Below, one piece after another: positions 18,319 through 26,906 of a DNA stretch of 64,000 nt. Within the stretch, counting starts at the first letter, position 1, and each line of letters starts with the position of its first letter. Source of the DNA: Natronosalvus amylolyticus (GTDB lineage Archaea > Halobacteriota > Halobacteria > Halobacteriales > Natrialbaceae); contig NZ_CP101156.1 of assembly GCF_024298845.1 (NCBI RefSeq), positions 930,001 through 994,000 on the forward strand, in the 5' to 3' direction. Below the pieces are notes generated by a model. That model saw nothing but the letters and a program-made list of their open reading frames with translations. It was not told where the DNA came from and did not search any database. Made by a program: the position numbers and the translations under genes.

Positions 18319-18750
18319 GTGCGCTATTCCCACATTCGCTCGAGTCCAGTCGTACTGACGCTCGCACTCGCCTCCATCGGGATCGCCGGGGCGATGAATA
18401 CGGCCACCGTACCCCGAACGGTCGTCGCGAGTGCCCTCGTCGTGTGTGGTGTATACGGGGTTGCGACCGTCGCCCGCCGACTCTCGAAGCCACGGCTGGT
18501 CCGCCTTTCCATCGGTCTATGGCTCGCGTTCATCGCAATCGCTGGCGTCCACGCTGTCGGCCTCGAGACGTTCGCCGCGACCCCTTCGACACCGTTCATC
18601 GCGTTCACCACGGTCATCTGGGCGGTGACCTGGGCGACGCTCATCGGCGCATCTGCGGGGACCTCGTTTCTCGCGTTCAGGGAGTATGCCGCAGGGTCGT
18701 ACGTTGCCCATCCCGAAGACAGCGTGGTCGACGGGGAGTACGACTTCTGA
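18319..18750 (+). CDS. Small integral membrane protein, unknown function
   Basis: About 143 residues with four predicted membrane helices (VVLTLALASIGIAGA, VVASALVVCGVYGVATV, LSIGLWLAFIAIAGVHAV, FIAFTTVIWAVTWATLIGAS) and a hydrophilic acidic C-terminus. The start is uncertain: a TATATA box (18274-18279) places the transcript start near 18303, so the GTG at 18319 is preferred over the GTG at 18289. No family recognised. Confidence 0.6.
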   Translation: MRYSHIRSSPVVLTLALASIGIAGAMNTATVPRTVVASALVVCGVYGVATVARRLSKPRLVRLSIGLWLAFIAIAGVHAVGLETFAATPSTPFIAFTTVIWAVTWATLIGASAGTSFLAFREYAAGSYVAHPEDSVVDGEYDF

Positions 18751-19009
18751 TAGCATTTCGTGGAGGTTCCTGGGCGCCAAACGTTTCGCGCGAACCCGTT
18801 ACCGCTCGAGTTCTTGGAAAATTCGGGCCTTGTTGAAACCCTCAATCGGTGATAGGTTTCAGCAGTCCTGCTGAATACAGGGCGCGAATGTCGTACGTCA
18901 TCTGACTCGATCTACAAAAGGTAGTGACCGGTCAATATACATCGTGTGGTTGATGGAGCAGGCAATTAGTGCGATGTAATCTATTGTGCGCTTTTATTGT
19001 GGTGTTGGA

Positions 19010-19216
19010 TTACTCTCCTCGTGTCTGTAGATACGTGCGTATAGTTAATAAACCGATATATGTAGCAAACAAGAATCCGAAAAAGAAGACTATCCATACG
19101 ATAAATCCCAATTCCGGCTCAGAGTGCATCACGGTGTTTTCCACACCATTATAATAGGAAAAGTGACACAAATGTTCAGTAATTCCTAACTCTGTGAGGA
19201 TGTCTTGCCGCTTCAT
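19010..19216 (-). CDS. Small single-pass membrane protein in the IS cargo (68 aa)
   Basis: A 68-residue ORF beginning MKRQDILTELGITEHL. It has one strong membrane helix (LGFIVWIVFFFGFLFATYIGLL) near the C-terminus and ends in a short basic/polar tail (RTYLQTRGE). The start at 19216 is the last ATG before the conserved-looking part; an upstream ATG at 19264 is possible. No family recognised. A hairpin (TCACCAG/CTGGTGA) lies just upstream. Confidence 0.45.
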   Translation of the reverse strand: MKRQDILTELGITEHLCHFSYYNGVENTVMHSEPELGFIVWIVFFFGFLFATYIGLLTIRTYLQTRGE

Positions 19217-19519
19217 ATCTATTTTCTTGGAGTCACCAGCAAGTACTTTCTGGTGAGCTAACAATAATATACTCTAAATAGGCACAGTGATCGCCCCTCG
19301 GTTCTACAGGATCAAAGTAAAAGATGCGATTCCGTAGTGCTGAACTCATTCTCTGTCTCTTGCACGCTGTTTCTGACAACAGCTCGGTAGTTGGTCGAAT
19401 CGCTGCAAGATACAGGGCGCGAATGTGGTACTCGTAGAGCGCGTTCAACGCGAAAGAGCAAACGTTCAGTACAGGTGAGGCAAGTAACACAGTGCTGACC
19501 TCTTCCGACACTCTCTCGG

Positions 19520-19684
19520 TTACATTGAGATGATTCCAAGAAGGTCGAGGATCATCCAACTTGCCCAGAATACCGCCCACAGGACGATACCTATTGCTAC
19601 CCACTTAGGAACATTCCCCGACAGATCGGGAGTCTCAGATGGATAGTATGGTGAAAGCGGATTGTTCGGCTTCTTGTCACCCAT
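19520..19684 (-). CDS. Small membrane protein in the IS cargo (54 aa)
   Basis: A 54-residue ORF: a Pro/Asn-rich hydrophilic N-terminus (MGDKKPNNPLSPYYPSE) followed by one membrane helix (VAIGIVLWAVFWASWMILDLLGI). The design resembles small accessory subunits of membrane complexes, but I cannot place it. It is encoded on the same strand as the downstream 68-aa membrane protein and the transposase. Confidence 0.5.
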   Translation of the reverse strand: MGDKKPNNPLSPYYPSETPDLSGNVPKWVAIGIVLWAVFWASWMILDLLGIISM

Positions 19685-19861
19685 GCTCGGTATTATACTC
19701 CAAAAGAAGTTAAATCCCGTACATTAGAAGGGGAATTAGAATGTATGGGCCCGGTACATCCGCAGGTTCTTTATTGGGTATATCAGCGTTGGAAGGGTGA
19801 AATAAAGTCAACCCTCGTGCTGCATTCATCCTCTCTATTCAGCAGTCCGTTCCTCTCGGAA

Positions 19862-20713
19862 TCACGGACAGTCGCACTCCTTGTATGACATAGCGATGCT
19901 TCGCTCCAGATTGTGAACGATGCACTTGATGACGAGTTCACGGAACTGCTTCCACCACAGGCGTGACCGGACAAATGCACCGAATTTCTGTTTGATCGCC
20001 GCGTTGACTGTCTCGTTCATGTTTCGCCTGTGGTAGAGATCGCTGTCCAACCGAGCATTCCACGCCTTGTGGAGGGGTGTGAACTCACGGTGCTTGATGA
20101 GTGGCCGAATATCATGGTTACGGGCAAGCCGCCGGAGTTTCTGGTCGTCGTATCCCTTGTCATCGGTCAATACCGCGATGGACTCTCCGTTCCGTTTCAC
20201 TACCTGTGGCGCGATCTGTGTATCGTGTTTCCGTGTCGTCGTCACATGGATGTCGAGCACGGCGTTAATCGCCGTATCGACCAGTAGCGTCGTCTTCAGC
20301 TGCTGGATGGTGAGATTCGTTCGCTTCGTGTAGTGAGTTGATGCATGCGCCCACTCGAACCCCGAAGCATCGATGCCGGTGATACCGTTCAGCGGCAAGT
20401 CCGCGAGCGAGATGTTCAGTAGCACTCGCCAGACGGCCATCTCCAAGCGGTCGAACGCCTTGCAGAGTGTCGAGGGTGCGGGAATCGAATCGAGATCGAG
20501 GGCGTCACGGATGCGAGGCATCTCGATGAGTTCATCAACGAGGTCGCGGTACGTGGTCGTCTTCTTCACCTTGAGACAGAGAAGAACAACGTGCTGGCGG
20601 AGCGTGAACCGCTTCCGAGAATAGCGTGTCGAAAAACGTGTAACAGCACGGCGAGCCAGCACCATAGCTCGTTCAACGAACCGGAGAAGTCGTGACTTCG
20701 GCAGGGAATCCAT
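19862..20713 (-). CDS. IS5-family transposase (ISH1 group)
   Basis: A 283-residue DDE transposase. The probable catalytic residues are in GIDASGFEW (D), LTDDKGYDDQ (D) and MNETVNAAIKQ (E). The PLIKHREF segment is shared with the other transposase in this window (60996-61823), so both belong to one group. Reading frame and ends look intact. The element inserted 12 bp after the stop codon of the convergently placed O-methyltransferase gene side, leaving that gene complete. Confidence 0.9.
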   Translation of the reverse strand: MDSLPKSRLLRFVERAMVLARRAVTRFSTRYSRKRFTLRQHVVLLCLKVKKTTTYRDLVDELIEMPRIRDALDLDSIPAPSTLCKAFDRLEMAVWRVLLNISLADLPLNGITGIDASGFEWAHASTHYTKRTNLTIQQLKTTLLVDTAINAVLDIHVTTTRKHDTQIAPQVVKRNGESIAVLTDDKGYDDQKLRRLARNHDIRPLIKHREFTPLHKAWNARLDSDLYHRRNMNETVNAAIKQKFGAFVRSRLWWKQFRELVIKCIVHNLERSIAMSYKECDCP

Positions 20714-20779
20714 CCTGTCTCAGACAACTCGTCCATCATGTTTGCCTGCAAGGGTTTCAACAAGGCCAAAATTCGAGAC

Positions 20780-21457
20780 TCAGGAAATGCGATAGCTCAA
20801 CGCGATCCCTTCACCGAGCGGTAACACCACCGTCTCGAAGTCCGGATCGGCGCGAACCGTCTCGAGGTAGGTGGCGATACCCTGTGTGTGCTCGTTCACG
20901 TCCGTTGGGGACCCACCTTCCGCGATCTCGAGTAACTGGTCGAAATCGATGATTCCTGCGCGCATGGCGTTGTCAGCGATGATCGCCCCGCCGATTGGAA
21001 GTTTCGGTTTGATCGCTTCGAAGGCATCCGCGTACCGGTGTTTCTGGTGGTCGATCAGTACGACGTCGAACGGCCCGTCGTATTGGCCGACCGTCTCCAT
21101 CGCGTCGCCCAGTTCGTACCTGGCGATGTCGTGGTAGCCACCCCGCTCGAGGTACGTTTCCGCGAGTTCGAGTTCGTCCGCATCGACTTCCGTGAGCACG
21201 AGTTCGCCATCCTCCGGAAGCGCTTCGGCGAACCAGTACGCCGAGTATCCGTACCCGGACCCGAACTCGAAGACGCGTTTTGCGCCGACCATGCGAGCGA
21301 CGAGGCGGAGAAAGCCCCCGACCTCGGGACCGACGTGTGGGAAATCCGCCTCCTCGGCATACGCATCCATCTCTCGAAGCGTCTCGTCGGGTTCCGGAGC
21401 CATCGCACGGACGAATCGCTCTACGTCTCCATCGAGTACTGCGTCTTCGCCATCCAT
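20780..21457 (-). CDS. SAM-dependent O-methyltransferase (catechol-OMT-like)
   Basis: A 225-residue class I methyltransferase. The SAM-binding motif is FEFGSGYGYSAYWFAEAL (about residues 63-80), the acidic end of strand 2 is LVLTEVDADELELAE, and DVVLIDHQKHRYADAF is the OMT metal-site region. The family methylates small hydroxylated molecules using a divalent ion; the substrate here is unknown. The stop codon lies 5 bp outside the IS target duplication, so the gene escaped disruption. The IS could alter its transcript 3' end. Confidence 0.88.
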   Translation of the reverse strand: MDGEDAVLDGDVERFVRAMAPEPDETLREMDAYAEEADFPHVGPEVGGFLRLVARMVGAKRVFEFGSGYGYSAYWFAEALPEDGELVLTEVDADELELAETYLERGGYHDIARYELGDAMETVGQYDGPFDVVLIDHQKHRYADAFEAIKPKLPIGGAIIADNAMRAGIIDFDQLLEIAEGGSPTDVNEHTQGIATYLETVRADPDFETVVLPLGEGIALSYRIS

Positions 21458-21735
21458 ACCGTACGGTGGGTTCCGGAGCGGGATAAAATTCGGTGCCGCC
21501 AGGTGGCTCCAGCCGTCCGGCGGACCATGTACACCGCGTGGTTATGGGCATCTCGAGCGAAAAAGCCACTCCAACTCCATCCAGTGAGTTCGGTGTCGTC
21601 TCCTCGCGGTCAGCGACCGTCCCAGTCCGATGCTGACCGGGACGTGGTGATAGTGATTCCTGGAACTATCGAGACAAGCGAGTAGAGACGGTACCGCTCG
21701 AGTGCCTCAGGAATTCCAGCGACGCTTTATCCCAC

Positions 21736-22806
21736 TCAAACGTCGCGTTCGACCACGAACTCGGTGAACGACAGGAGTTTTTCGACGGGCTCGGGTTCCA
21801 GTTCGTCCTCGATACCGTGTATTTCGGTTCTCGCTTGCCCGGCTAACTCGAGGGCGCGCTCTTTTGCGTAGTCGATACTGCCCGCATCCTCGAGTATCTG
21901 CAACGCTTCTGTGATTTCTGCATCCGTGTTCTCGCCTGTTGCGAGAATTTTCTCGAGGCGTGCTGCTCGGTCGGTATCGGCGGTTTCGATGGCGTGTAAC
22001 ACTAACAGCGTCTTCTTCCCCTCCCGGATATCGTTACCAAACTCTTTGCCGAAGTCACCCGCGCGCCCGAGTGAGTTTTCGATGTCGAGGATATCGTCGC
22101 CGATCTGGAAGGCAATCGACGTCTGCTCGGCATAGGTCGCGACTGCCGTTTCGATTTCGGCCGGTTGCTCGGTGACGATAGCTGCCAGTCGAGCGACGAT
22201 ACGGCCCAGACAGCCCGTCTTACAGGCACTCATTTCGAGATACTGCTGGGTCGAGATTCGAACAGCCGATTCGTTGTGCCAGCAAATGTCCATTCCCTGC
22301 CCCAGGTGTGTTCGGTTGAGTTCGCACATCAGCATATCGTAGGCCCGCAACCGGGTTTCTTCGGAAAGGTTTGCTGGGTTGTGTGTCAGAATCTTCAGTG
22401 GGAGAAAGTACATCGCGTTGCCGGCATTGAGTGCGACGTCCTCGCCGTGTACGTGGTGTAACGCGGGTTCACCACGACGGATGGCTGCTCCGTCCTCGAC
22501 ATCGTCGACGATGATGGTGCCGTTGTGCAGTATTTCGGGGATAATTGCATAGGGAAGATACCCCTCCGGGTCCTCGCCAAACGCCTCGATAAAGACCAGA
22601 AATAACACTGCACGCCAGCGCTTGCCGCCACGCTCGAGTAGGTCCCAGATCGGATCGGAGAGCGCAGACTGGAGGCCCTCGGGGTCGTACTCGAACCGAG
22701 GCTCACCAAAAAAATCCTCGAGGTATCCCGCGTCGATTTCCTGTGGCAGCCACTCCGCAATCGTTTCGTCGATGGCCGGCCGCCAGGACGCAAGCGCCTC
22801 TTGCAT
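21736..22806 (-). CDS. Polyprenyl (geranylgeranyl-type) diphosphate synthase
   Basis: A 356-residue trans-prenyltransferase that elongates isoprenoid diphosphates, in archaea for membrane lipid chains, carotenoids or quinone tails. The first aspartate-rich motif is IIVDDVEDGAAIRRG (DDVED, with the basic RR after it) and the second is FQIGDDILDIEN. The start MQEALASWRP at 22806 is chosen because a T-rich TATA-like box lies about 27 bp before it; the in-frame ATG at 22857 would sit upstream of that box. The length is longer than bacterial IspA, with a haloarchaeal N-terminal region. Product chain length cannot be decided by eye. Confidence 0.9.
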   Translation of the reverse strand: MQEALASWRPAIDETIAEWLPQEIDAGYLEDFFGEPRFEYDPEGLQSALSDPIWDLLERGGKRWRAVLFLVFIEAFGEDPEGYLPYAIIPEILHNGTIIVDDVEDGAAIRRGEPALHHVHGEDVALNAGNAMYFLPLKILTHNPANLSEETRLRAYDMLMCELNRTHLGQGMDICWHNESAVRISTQQYLEMSACKTGCLGRIVARLAAIVTEQPAEIETAVATYAEQTSIAFQIGDDILDIENSLGRAGDFGKEFGNDIREGKKTLLVLHAIETADTDRAARLEKILATGENTDAEITEALQILEDAGSIDYAKERALELAGQARTEIHGIEDELEPEPVEKLLSFTEFVVERDV

Positions 22807-22893
22807 ACGTTGAACCGACGGGGACCGTGGTGAAAAACTTTCAGATTTTCCACCCAAATAGAGAGTCGTTCTCAGCAGTTCGGACCGTCACTA

Positions 22894-23382
22894 TTACTCG
22901 AGGCCTTCGGCGTACTCGAAGTCGCGCTCGCTCGCAGTGGGTTGGGTTCCGTCGATCGTGATGGTCCAGTCATCGACGCTCGTTGGATCGTTTCTGGCGT
23001 TGGTCAGCGTCGTCCGAACGTCGAGGAGGTCGACGCCGTAGAAATCGTTCGGAACGCCGTGTAGATACTGTAGTGCGGTTCGAAAGAGGCTGTCCATCCC
23101 GTCGTCGTTTTCGAAGTCGACGTGCTTGTAGACGCCAGCCGCAACCTGGACCATGCCGTGGAGAAACTGGCTTTCGACGGTGCCACGACCGTAGTTGTAC
23201 CACTCGTCCTCGAAACAGTCGTGGCTCTCGTGATAGGCACCGCCATTGAACAGGCGGACGCCATGAATCGTCGCTCGCCGAAGGGTGCCGTGTTCCCACC
23301 GGTTTTCGACACGGTTCCACCCGGTCGGCTCCCTCGAGGCAGGTGGCGGACCCACGGAAGGGTCGTGTGTGTGGTCGTCCAT
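22894..23382 (-). CDS. DUF309 family protein
   Basis: A 162-residue protein of the DUF309 family. It shows the family's alpha-helical core: [22 protein letters not shown] and [19 protein letters not shown], with conserved His, Glu and Trp. Function is unknown; members occur in bacteria, archaea and plastids. The start at 23382 ([12 protein letters not shown]) follows from the haloarchaeal pattern of a short His/Asp-rich N-terminus. Confidence 0.85.
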   Translation of the reverse strand: MDDHTHDPSVGPPPASREPTGWNRVENRWEHGTLRRATIHGVRLFNGGAYHESHDCFEDEWYNYGRGTVESQFLHGMVQVAAGVYKHVDFENDDGMDSLFRTALQYLHGVPNDFYGVDLLDVRTTLTNARNDPTSVDDWTITIDGTQPTASERDFEYAEGLE

Positions 23383-23864
23383 GTGCGTACATTCGACCCC
23401 AACCGTAGGTGCCTTTCGACCAACTACGTTGCCCTGATCTCTGTGCACGCTCCGAAAGTATCGGCACAGTGATTCCGTGCTCGGAGAACAGGGGGTTAGA
23501 AATCAACCGGCCGACCGTCTCAAAGTGGTTTTTTGCAATCCCTTGCAGATTATAGTAGCCAGTGAAAGTCATTGCACACCCTATCGCAAGACTGCATCGC
23601 GGTAGGTGTGTAAATCGTTTCACTGGCTACTATAGTTGTGTCCGGGCACGAATATCGTCCACCCCACAGGCATCGACGGGTGACGACAGCCTCTGGCTCG
23701 TTCAACGCGGCGTGTAACTCGGTCGCCAACTCGAACCAGCGAAAGATCTCGAGTGTCGTCCAGCAAAGCCGATATGCACGTATGTGCCTAAAACATCTGG
23801 TTGAGGCCCTGGAGATGAGCACGAACCCGAGCTTTCATTACGATAGGCAACTCGTTCTCGAGTA
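23383..23864. other. Intergenic region between DUF309 gene and folD
   Basis: This 482-bp divergent gap contains the second palindromic repeat element (23551-23634). No convincing ORF otherwise. Confidence 0.5.
23551..23634 (+). repeat. 84-bp palindromic MITE-like element, copy 2
   Basis: The best-preserved copy: perfect 17-bp outer arms TATAGTAGCCAGTGAAA and TTTCACTGGCTACTATA. Inner inverted parts (CACCCTATCGC and GCGGTAGGTGTG) allow most of the element to fold into one long hairpin. Confidence 0.9.
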
Positions 23865-24758
23865 ATGACGACCCACATCGATGGCAACGCCGTTGCGAGC
23901 GAGATTCGAGACGAGTTGACCGATGCAATAGAGACACTGGCGTCGGAAGGCTCTCGACCCGGTCTGGCGACCGTGCTGATGGGGGACGATCCGGCCAGCC
24001 AGACGTACGTCTCGATGAAACAACGCGATTGTGAGGAAGTCGGCATCGAACCACATCACGTCGACGTCGACGGCGATGCGCCGGCAGACGAACTGTTCGA
24101 CACCATCGAAACGCTCAACGATGATTCCGACGTACACGGCTATCTGGTCCAGGCGCCGGTCCCGGACCACGTCGACTACCGACAGGTTATCCGCCGTATC
24201 GACCCACTCAAAGACGTCGATGGGTTCCACCCCGAAAACGTCGGCCGACTCGTCGCCGGTGACGCCCGATTCCGCCCGTGTACACCACACGGCGTCCAGA
24301 AACTCCTCGAGGCAACAGGCGTCGAAACCGAAGGAAAGGATATCACCATCGTCGGTCGATCCGATATCGTTGGCAAACCCCTCGCAAACCTCCTGATACA
24401 GAAGGCAGACGACGGGAACGCAACCGTCACTGTCTGTCACTCTCGAACCGCCGACCTGGAAAGCAAAACACAGAATGCAGACATCGTCGTCGCCGCAGTC
24501 GGCGTTCCCGAACTCATCGATGGATCGATGATCAGCGAGGGCACCGTCGTCATCGACGTTGGAGTCAATCGTGTCGACGCCGACACCGAGAAAGGCTACG
24601 AGTTGGTCGGTGACGTCGACTTCGACAGCGTCGAGCCAAAAGCAAGCGCTATTACGCCAGTCCCAGGCGGCGTTGGACCCATGACCAGGGCCATGTTGCT
24701 CTACAACACCGTCAAAGCGGCCAGCCTGCAGACGGGTATCGACGTCGATCTGCCGTAG
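23865..24758 (+). CDS. folD: Methylenetetrahydrofolate dehydrogenase/cyclohydrolase
   Basis: A bifunctional enzyme of one-carbon metabolism that oxidises methylene-THF to methenyl- and formyl-THF, using the units made by GlyA. Of 297 residues, the catalytic lysine is in YVSMKQRDCEEVGI (about residue 51). VQAPVPDHVDYRQVIRRIDP and KDVDGFHPENVGRL are substrate-site motifs, and the Rossmann loop is VGRSDIVGKPLANLL. PVPGGVGPMTRAML is the C-terminal signature. Divergent from DUF309; no operon partner. Confidence 0.96.
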   Translation: MTTHIDGNAVASEIRDELTDAIETLASEGSRPGLATVLMGDDPASQTYVSMKQRDCEEVGIEPHHVDVDGDAPADELFDTIETLNDDSDVHGYLVQAPVPDHVDYRQVIRRIDPLKDVDGFHPENVGRLVAGDARFRPCTPHGVQKLLEATGVETEGKDITIVGRSDIVGKPLANLLIQKADDGNATVTVCHSRTADLESKTQNADIVVAAVGVPELIDGSMISEGTVVIDVGVNRVDADTEKGYELVGDVDFDSVEPKASAITPVPGGVGPMTRAMLLYNTVKAASLQTGIDVDLP

Positions 24759-24828
24759 GAGGTTCTCACCGTTCGAGGATTCTTGAGACAGGGTATCGTA
24801 TCTAATCAAATAACGCCATATTCTCTAC

Positions 24829-25569
24829 TCACTCGAGGGAATCGAGTTCGTCCTGGGCCAGTTCGATAGCGACGTGATCGCCGCGAAGGCCGTTGGCTAC
24901 GTGACGTGTCGCCTCTAGTAGCTGGTCGGCGACCGTCGGCTCGACGTCTCCCTCGAGCAGCCGGAAGCGGGTTTCGTGGTCGGAGAGGTGCTCCAGACAG
25001 TCTCGGGCGCCCTCCGGAACGGCTGTTCCGGCAGCCAACCAGGTCCGGACGTCACGGCGATAGTCTCGAACCGCGTTAGCGGTGGCGATCCCTCGCGCCT
25101 CGCGAAACGAAGCGGGAACCTCGGCGGCCTGGGGGCGTTCACCCAGATCGGCGTCCCGCAATAACGCCAGAAAGTAGAGCGATTCGTCCTCACTGGGTTG
25201 GGTCGTCCGCACGAGTAAGTCGGCAGCGTGGGTGAGCTCCCGCGCCGCGACGTACGTCTCGTCGAGTTCGAGTAACTCACCGCCACGGACGAAGCCACGA
25301 CTTCGGACGTACTCTCGGGCAACGTCGCGAGCGCGTGCGGCCAGTTCGTCGTCAGCCGTCGTGTCGATATCGTTTCGAACGGGTGTGAGGTCGAAGGTGG
25401 CCGCCTGATCGGTGTGGATGACCCGCTCGTCGGTTCCCACACTCTGGAGACTGCCACACGCCGGGCAGCCGATCGAGCCGGTTTCGAAGTACGACCACCG
25501 AGTCCCACACTCGGTGCACTCACGGTCACCACGGATTTTCATGTCCAGGTGTTCGGGTTCGTCAGTCAT
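24829..25569 (-). CDS. Zinc-ribbon protein, haloarchaeal, unknown function
   Basis: A 246-residue soluble protein. The N-terminal zinc ribbon is visible (CTECGTRW then IGCPACGSLQSVG, about residues 18-42), followed by an alpha-helical acidic domain with several Arg/Glu-rich helices (ELAARARDVAREYVRSRGF and later). It resembles haloarchaeal TFIIB-type zinc-ribbon proteins of unknown role. The start at 25569 (MTDEPEHLDMKIRGDRECTE) is used because an upstream extension lacks similarity and overlaps the promoter. Confidence 0.75.
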   Translation of the reverse strand: MTDEPEHLDMKIRGDRECTECGTRWSYFETGSIGCPACGSLQSVGTDERVIHTDQAATFDLTPVRNDIDTTADDELAARARDVAREYVRSRGFVRGGELLELDETYVAARELTHAADLLVRTTQPSEDESLYFLALLRDADLGERPQAAEVPASFREARGIATANAVRDYRRDVRTWLAAGTAVPEGARDCLEHLSDHETRFRLLEGDVEPTVADQLLEATRHVANGLRGDHVAIELAQDELDSLE

Positions 25570-25961
25570 AGGGATTGTTGTCACTGAGTGGCTTTCCAAA
25601 CCTGCAGCTGTGGGTGAACGCATGTGGTGCAGTTCGATTTCAGTCACGGTCGACGTTTGGGAGGGTACTGAGTACCCGACCAGCGGCGGTTCGAGGGGTC
25701 ATTCACCGGGAAGAGACCACAAATACACTCTCGAACGGCCCATCGATGTGAGGCCGGACGAGTCGCCATGGTGGGCGCTCGAGTCGAATTCACAAGTTCA
25801 TTTCTGCGGTAGGTGGCGTGTACACGTTCCACAAACAGATTTTTACTGTGGGCCGTTTTCGGACCGAACGATGAATCGGAGCCAACACACTCCTGATCGA
25901 GAAATTCTCGAGTAGCAATCCATCCGTACGAAAAAGCGGTCCCGAACAGGTTACACTCGAG

Positions 25962-26327
25962 GTGGGCGACCGGTCGTACGATCTCTCGAGAAGGGAGGCA
26001 CGGGAACTCCGTACTGAACTCACGAACGCACTCGAGGCCGAACACGAGTTCGTTCGAACCCGTGGAACGCACAGGCCGGATGACACGTACGTCGTGACGC
26101 GCAGAGGCGTGGCCTCGAGCGGCCATCGGAAGGTGTTCGACGACTTCGAAACGCTCTCGAGGCGGTTCCGTGACTTACCCGACACGTTCACCGCGAAAGA
26201 CATCGACTGGCCGGGCGTCTCCGGGCGTCGGCGACACCTCTGTTGTTGGCATTTCCTCGAGCATCCGGAGTTTCCGTGTCAACTCGCCACACGACAGCCA
26301 CTTACGGTGACAAAAACTACCGAGTAA
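25962..26327 (+). CDS. Conserved haloarchaeal hypothetical protein, N-terminus apparently frameshifted
   Basis: The frame encodes 121 residues from a GTG. The conserved part is YDLSRREARELRTELTNAL, then GTHRPDDTYVVTRRG and SSGHRKVFDDFETLSRRF. The expected leaderless promoter (TTTTAC, 25841-25846) instead points to the ATG at 25871, which opens 14 codons (MNRSQHTPDREILE) and then meets TAG. A one-base shift near 25913 joins these codons smoothly to the main frame (SNPSVRKSGPEQVTLEVGDRSYDLS). So the gene is probably 25871-26327 with a single-base frameshift, or starts internally at GTG. No function recognised. Confidence 0.6.
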   Translation: MGDRSYDLSRREARELRTELTNALEAEHEFVRTRGTHRPDDTYVVTRRGVASSGHRKVFDDFETLSRRFRDLPDTFTAKDIDWPGVSGRRRHLCCWHFLEHPEFPCQLATRQPLTVTKTTE

Positions 26328-26403
26328 GGAAAGGCCAGCGTTGGAATGCACGTGTCAATTATGCATCAATGACACTATAACGGTCGAATAGCTAGCAACG
26401 TGT

Positions 26404-26550
26404 ATGCGTGAGGAGGAAGAAATCCGTGAGCAGTACGAGTTTTTGATCGACCAGCTAGAAAGCGAGGAGATGCGTCACGAAGGCGTGAGACAGATGTTTA
26501 CTCACTATCGACGAGCACTCGGGTGGGTTCTGGAAGAAGAACACATGTAA
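26404..26550 (+). CDS. 48-aa acidic helical protein
   Basis: The ORF begins MREEEEIREQYEFLIDQ and continues to LGWVLEEEHM. It is almost entirely helical and very acidic. A TATA-like ACTATAAC is centred about 27 bp upstream of the ATG, so a leaderless transcript is likely. Such 45-50-residue proteins are conserved in haloarchaea to my knowledge, with no known role. Confidence 0.6.
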   Translation: MREEEEIREQYEFLIDQLESEEMRHEGVRQMFTHYRRALGWVLEEEHM

Positions 26551-26693
26551 CAAACTGTTTTCGTCGGTGTCGATGTCAGCGTTCAGGTAAGTCGCTGTCG
26601 GTACCTTTAAGTCTCCCGAGGGAATTGCTTCAATTGACGCTTCGCTTTGGAGGGCCGAAGCGTCAGCGGGGACCAATTCAGGGCGGCAAGCAT

Positions 26694-26720
26694 TCGCACG
26701 GCCTTTTTCATGCCGTGCGA
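26694..26720 (+). terminator. Strong hairpin, candidate terminator of the 48-aa gene
   Basis: A 9-bp perfect stem (TCGCACGGC and GCCGTGCGA) with loop CTTTTTCAT, followed by TTTGCTTTCCTGTTT. It resembles an RNA 3'-end signal 145 bp after the small gene. Confidence 0.4.
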
Positions 26721-26822
26721 TTTGCTTTCCTGTTTACTATCGCTCCTGAGTCGTGACGCTATGGTTCGACACGCCGGAGACAGCTATGGATCCGATCTAC
26801 ACCACGTTCGACTCGAGCGTAC

Positions 26823-26906
26823 TATAGTAGCCATTGAAAGTCATTGCACCTCCTATCGTAAGACCGCGTCGTGAGAGGTGTGTGAATCGTTTCAATGGAT
26901 ACTGTA
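26823..26906 (+). repeat. 84-bp palindromic MITE-like element, copy 3
   Basis: Arms read TATAGTAGCCATTGAAA and TTTCAATGGATACTGTA. Compared with the consensus, G-to-T in the left arm is matched by C-to-A in the right arm, so the pairing is preserved. Confidence 0.85.

Larger units (their letters stand above)
18858..19848. mobile_element. Passenger segment inside the IS, bounded by 11-bp direct repeats
   Basis: TTCAGCAGTCC occurs at 18858-18868 and 19838-19848; removing one copy with the intervening DNA would restore an ordinary 1-kb IS5-type element. The segment is AT-richer than the chromosome and encodes two short hydrophobic proteins (19010-19216 and 19520-19684). A further 39-codon ORF (19710-19829, minus) is doubtful. 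The string ATACAGGGCGCGAATGT appears twice within it (18874-18890 and 19410-19426), hinting at a composite origin. Confidence 0.55.
18826..20767 (-). mobile_element. IS5-family (ISH1-like) element carrying about 1 kb of extra DNA
   Basis: The ends are perfect 17-bp inverted repeats, GGCCTTGTTGAAACCCT (18826-18842, and reverse-complemented at 20751-20767), bordered on both sides by the 8-bp direct repeat AAAATTCG (18818-18825 and 20768-20775), so the whole 1942 bp moved, or is bounded, as one unit. The transposase needs only about 1 kb; the remainder, 18858-19848, is bounded by an 11-bp direct repeat TTCAGCAGTCC and carries two small membrane-protein ORFs on the transposase strand. Either the IS carries a passenger, or the cargo inserted later. 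Confidence 0.85.

Noticed and set aside
18115-18333. 72-codon minus-strand frame upstream of the small membrane protein gene
   Set aside because: No promoter, start or family support; the tail reads plausibly but evidence is too weak.
19233-19604. 123-codon minus-strand frame in the IS cargo
   Set aside because: Overlaps the better-supported 54-aa membrane ORF in another frame and lacks a coherent fold signature; kept only as a note that it contains an IRALY string also seen near 18880.
23838-24809. 323-codon open frame antisense to folD
   Set aside because: Shadow of folD; the folD motifs are unambiguous.
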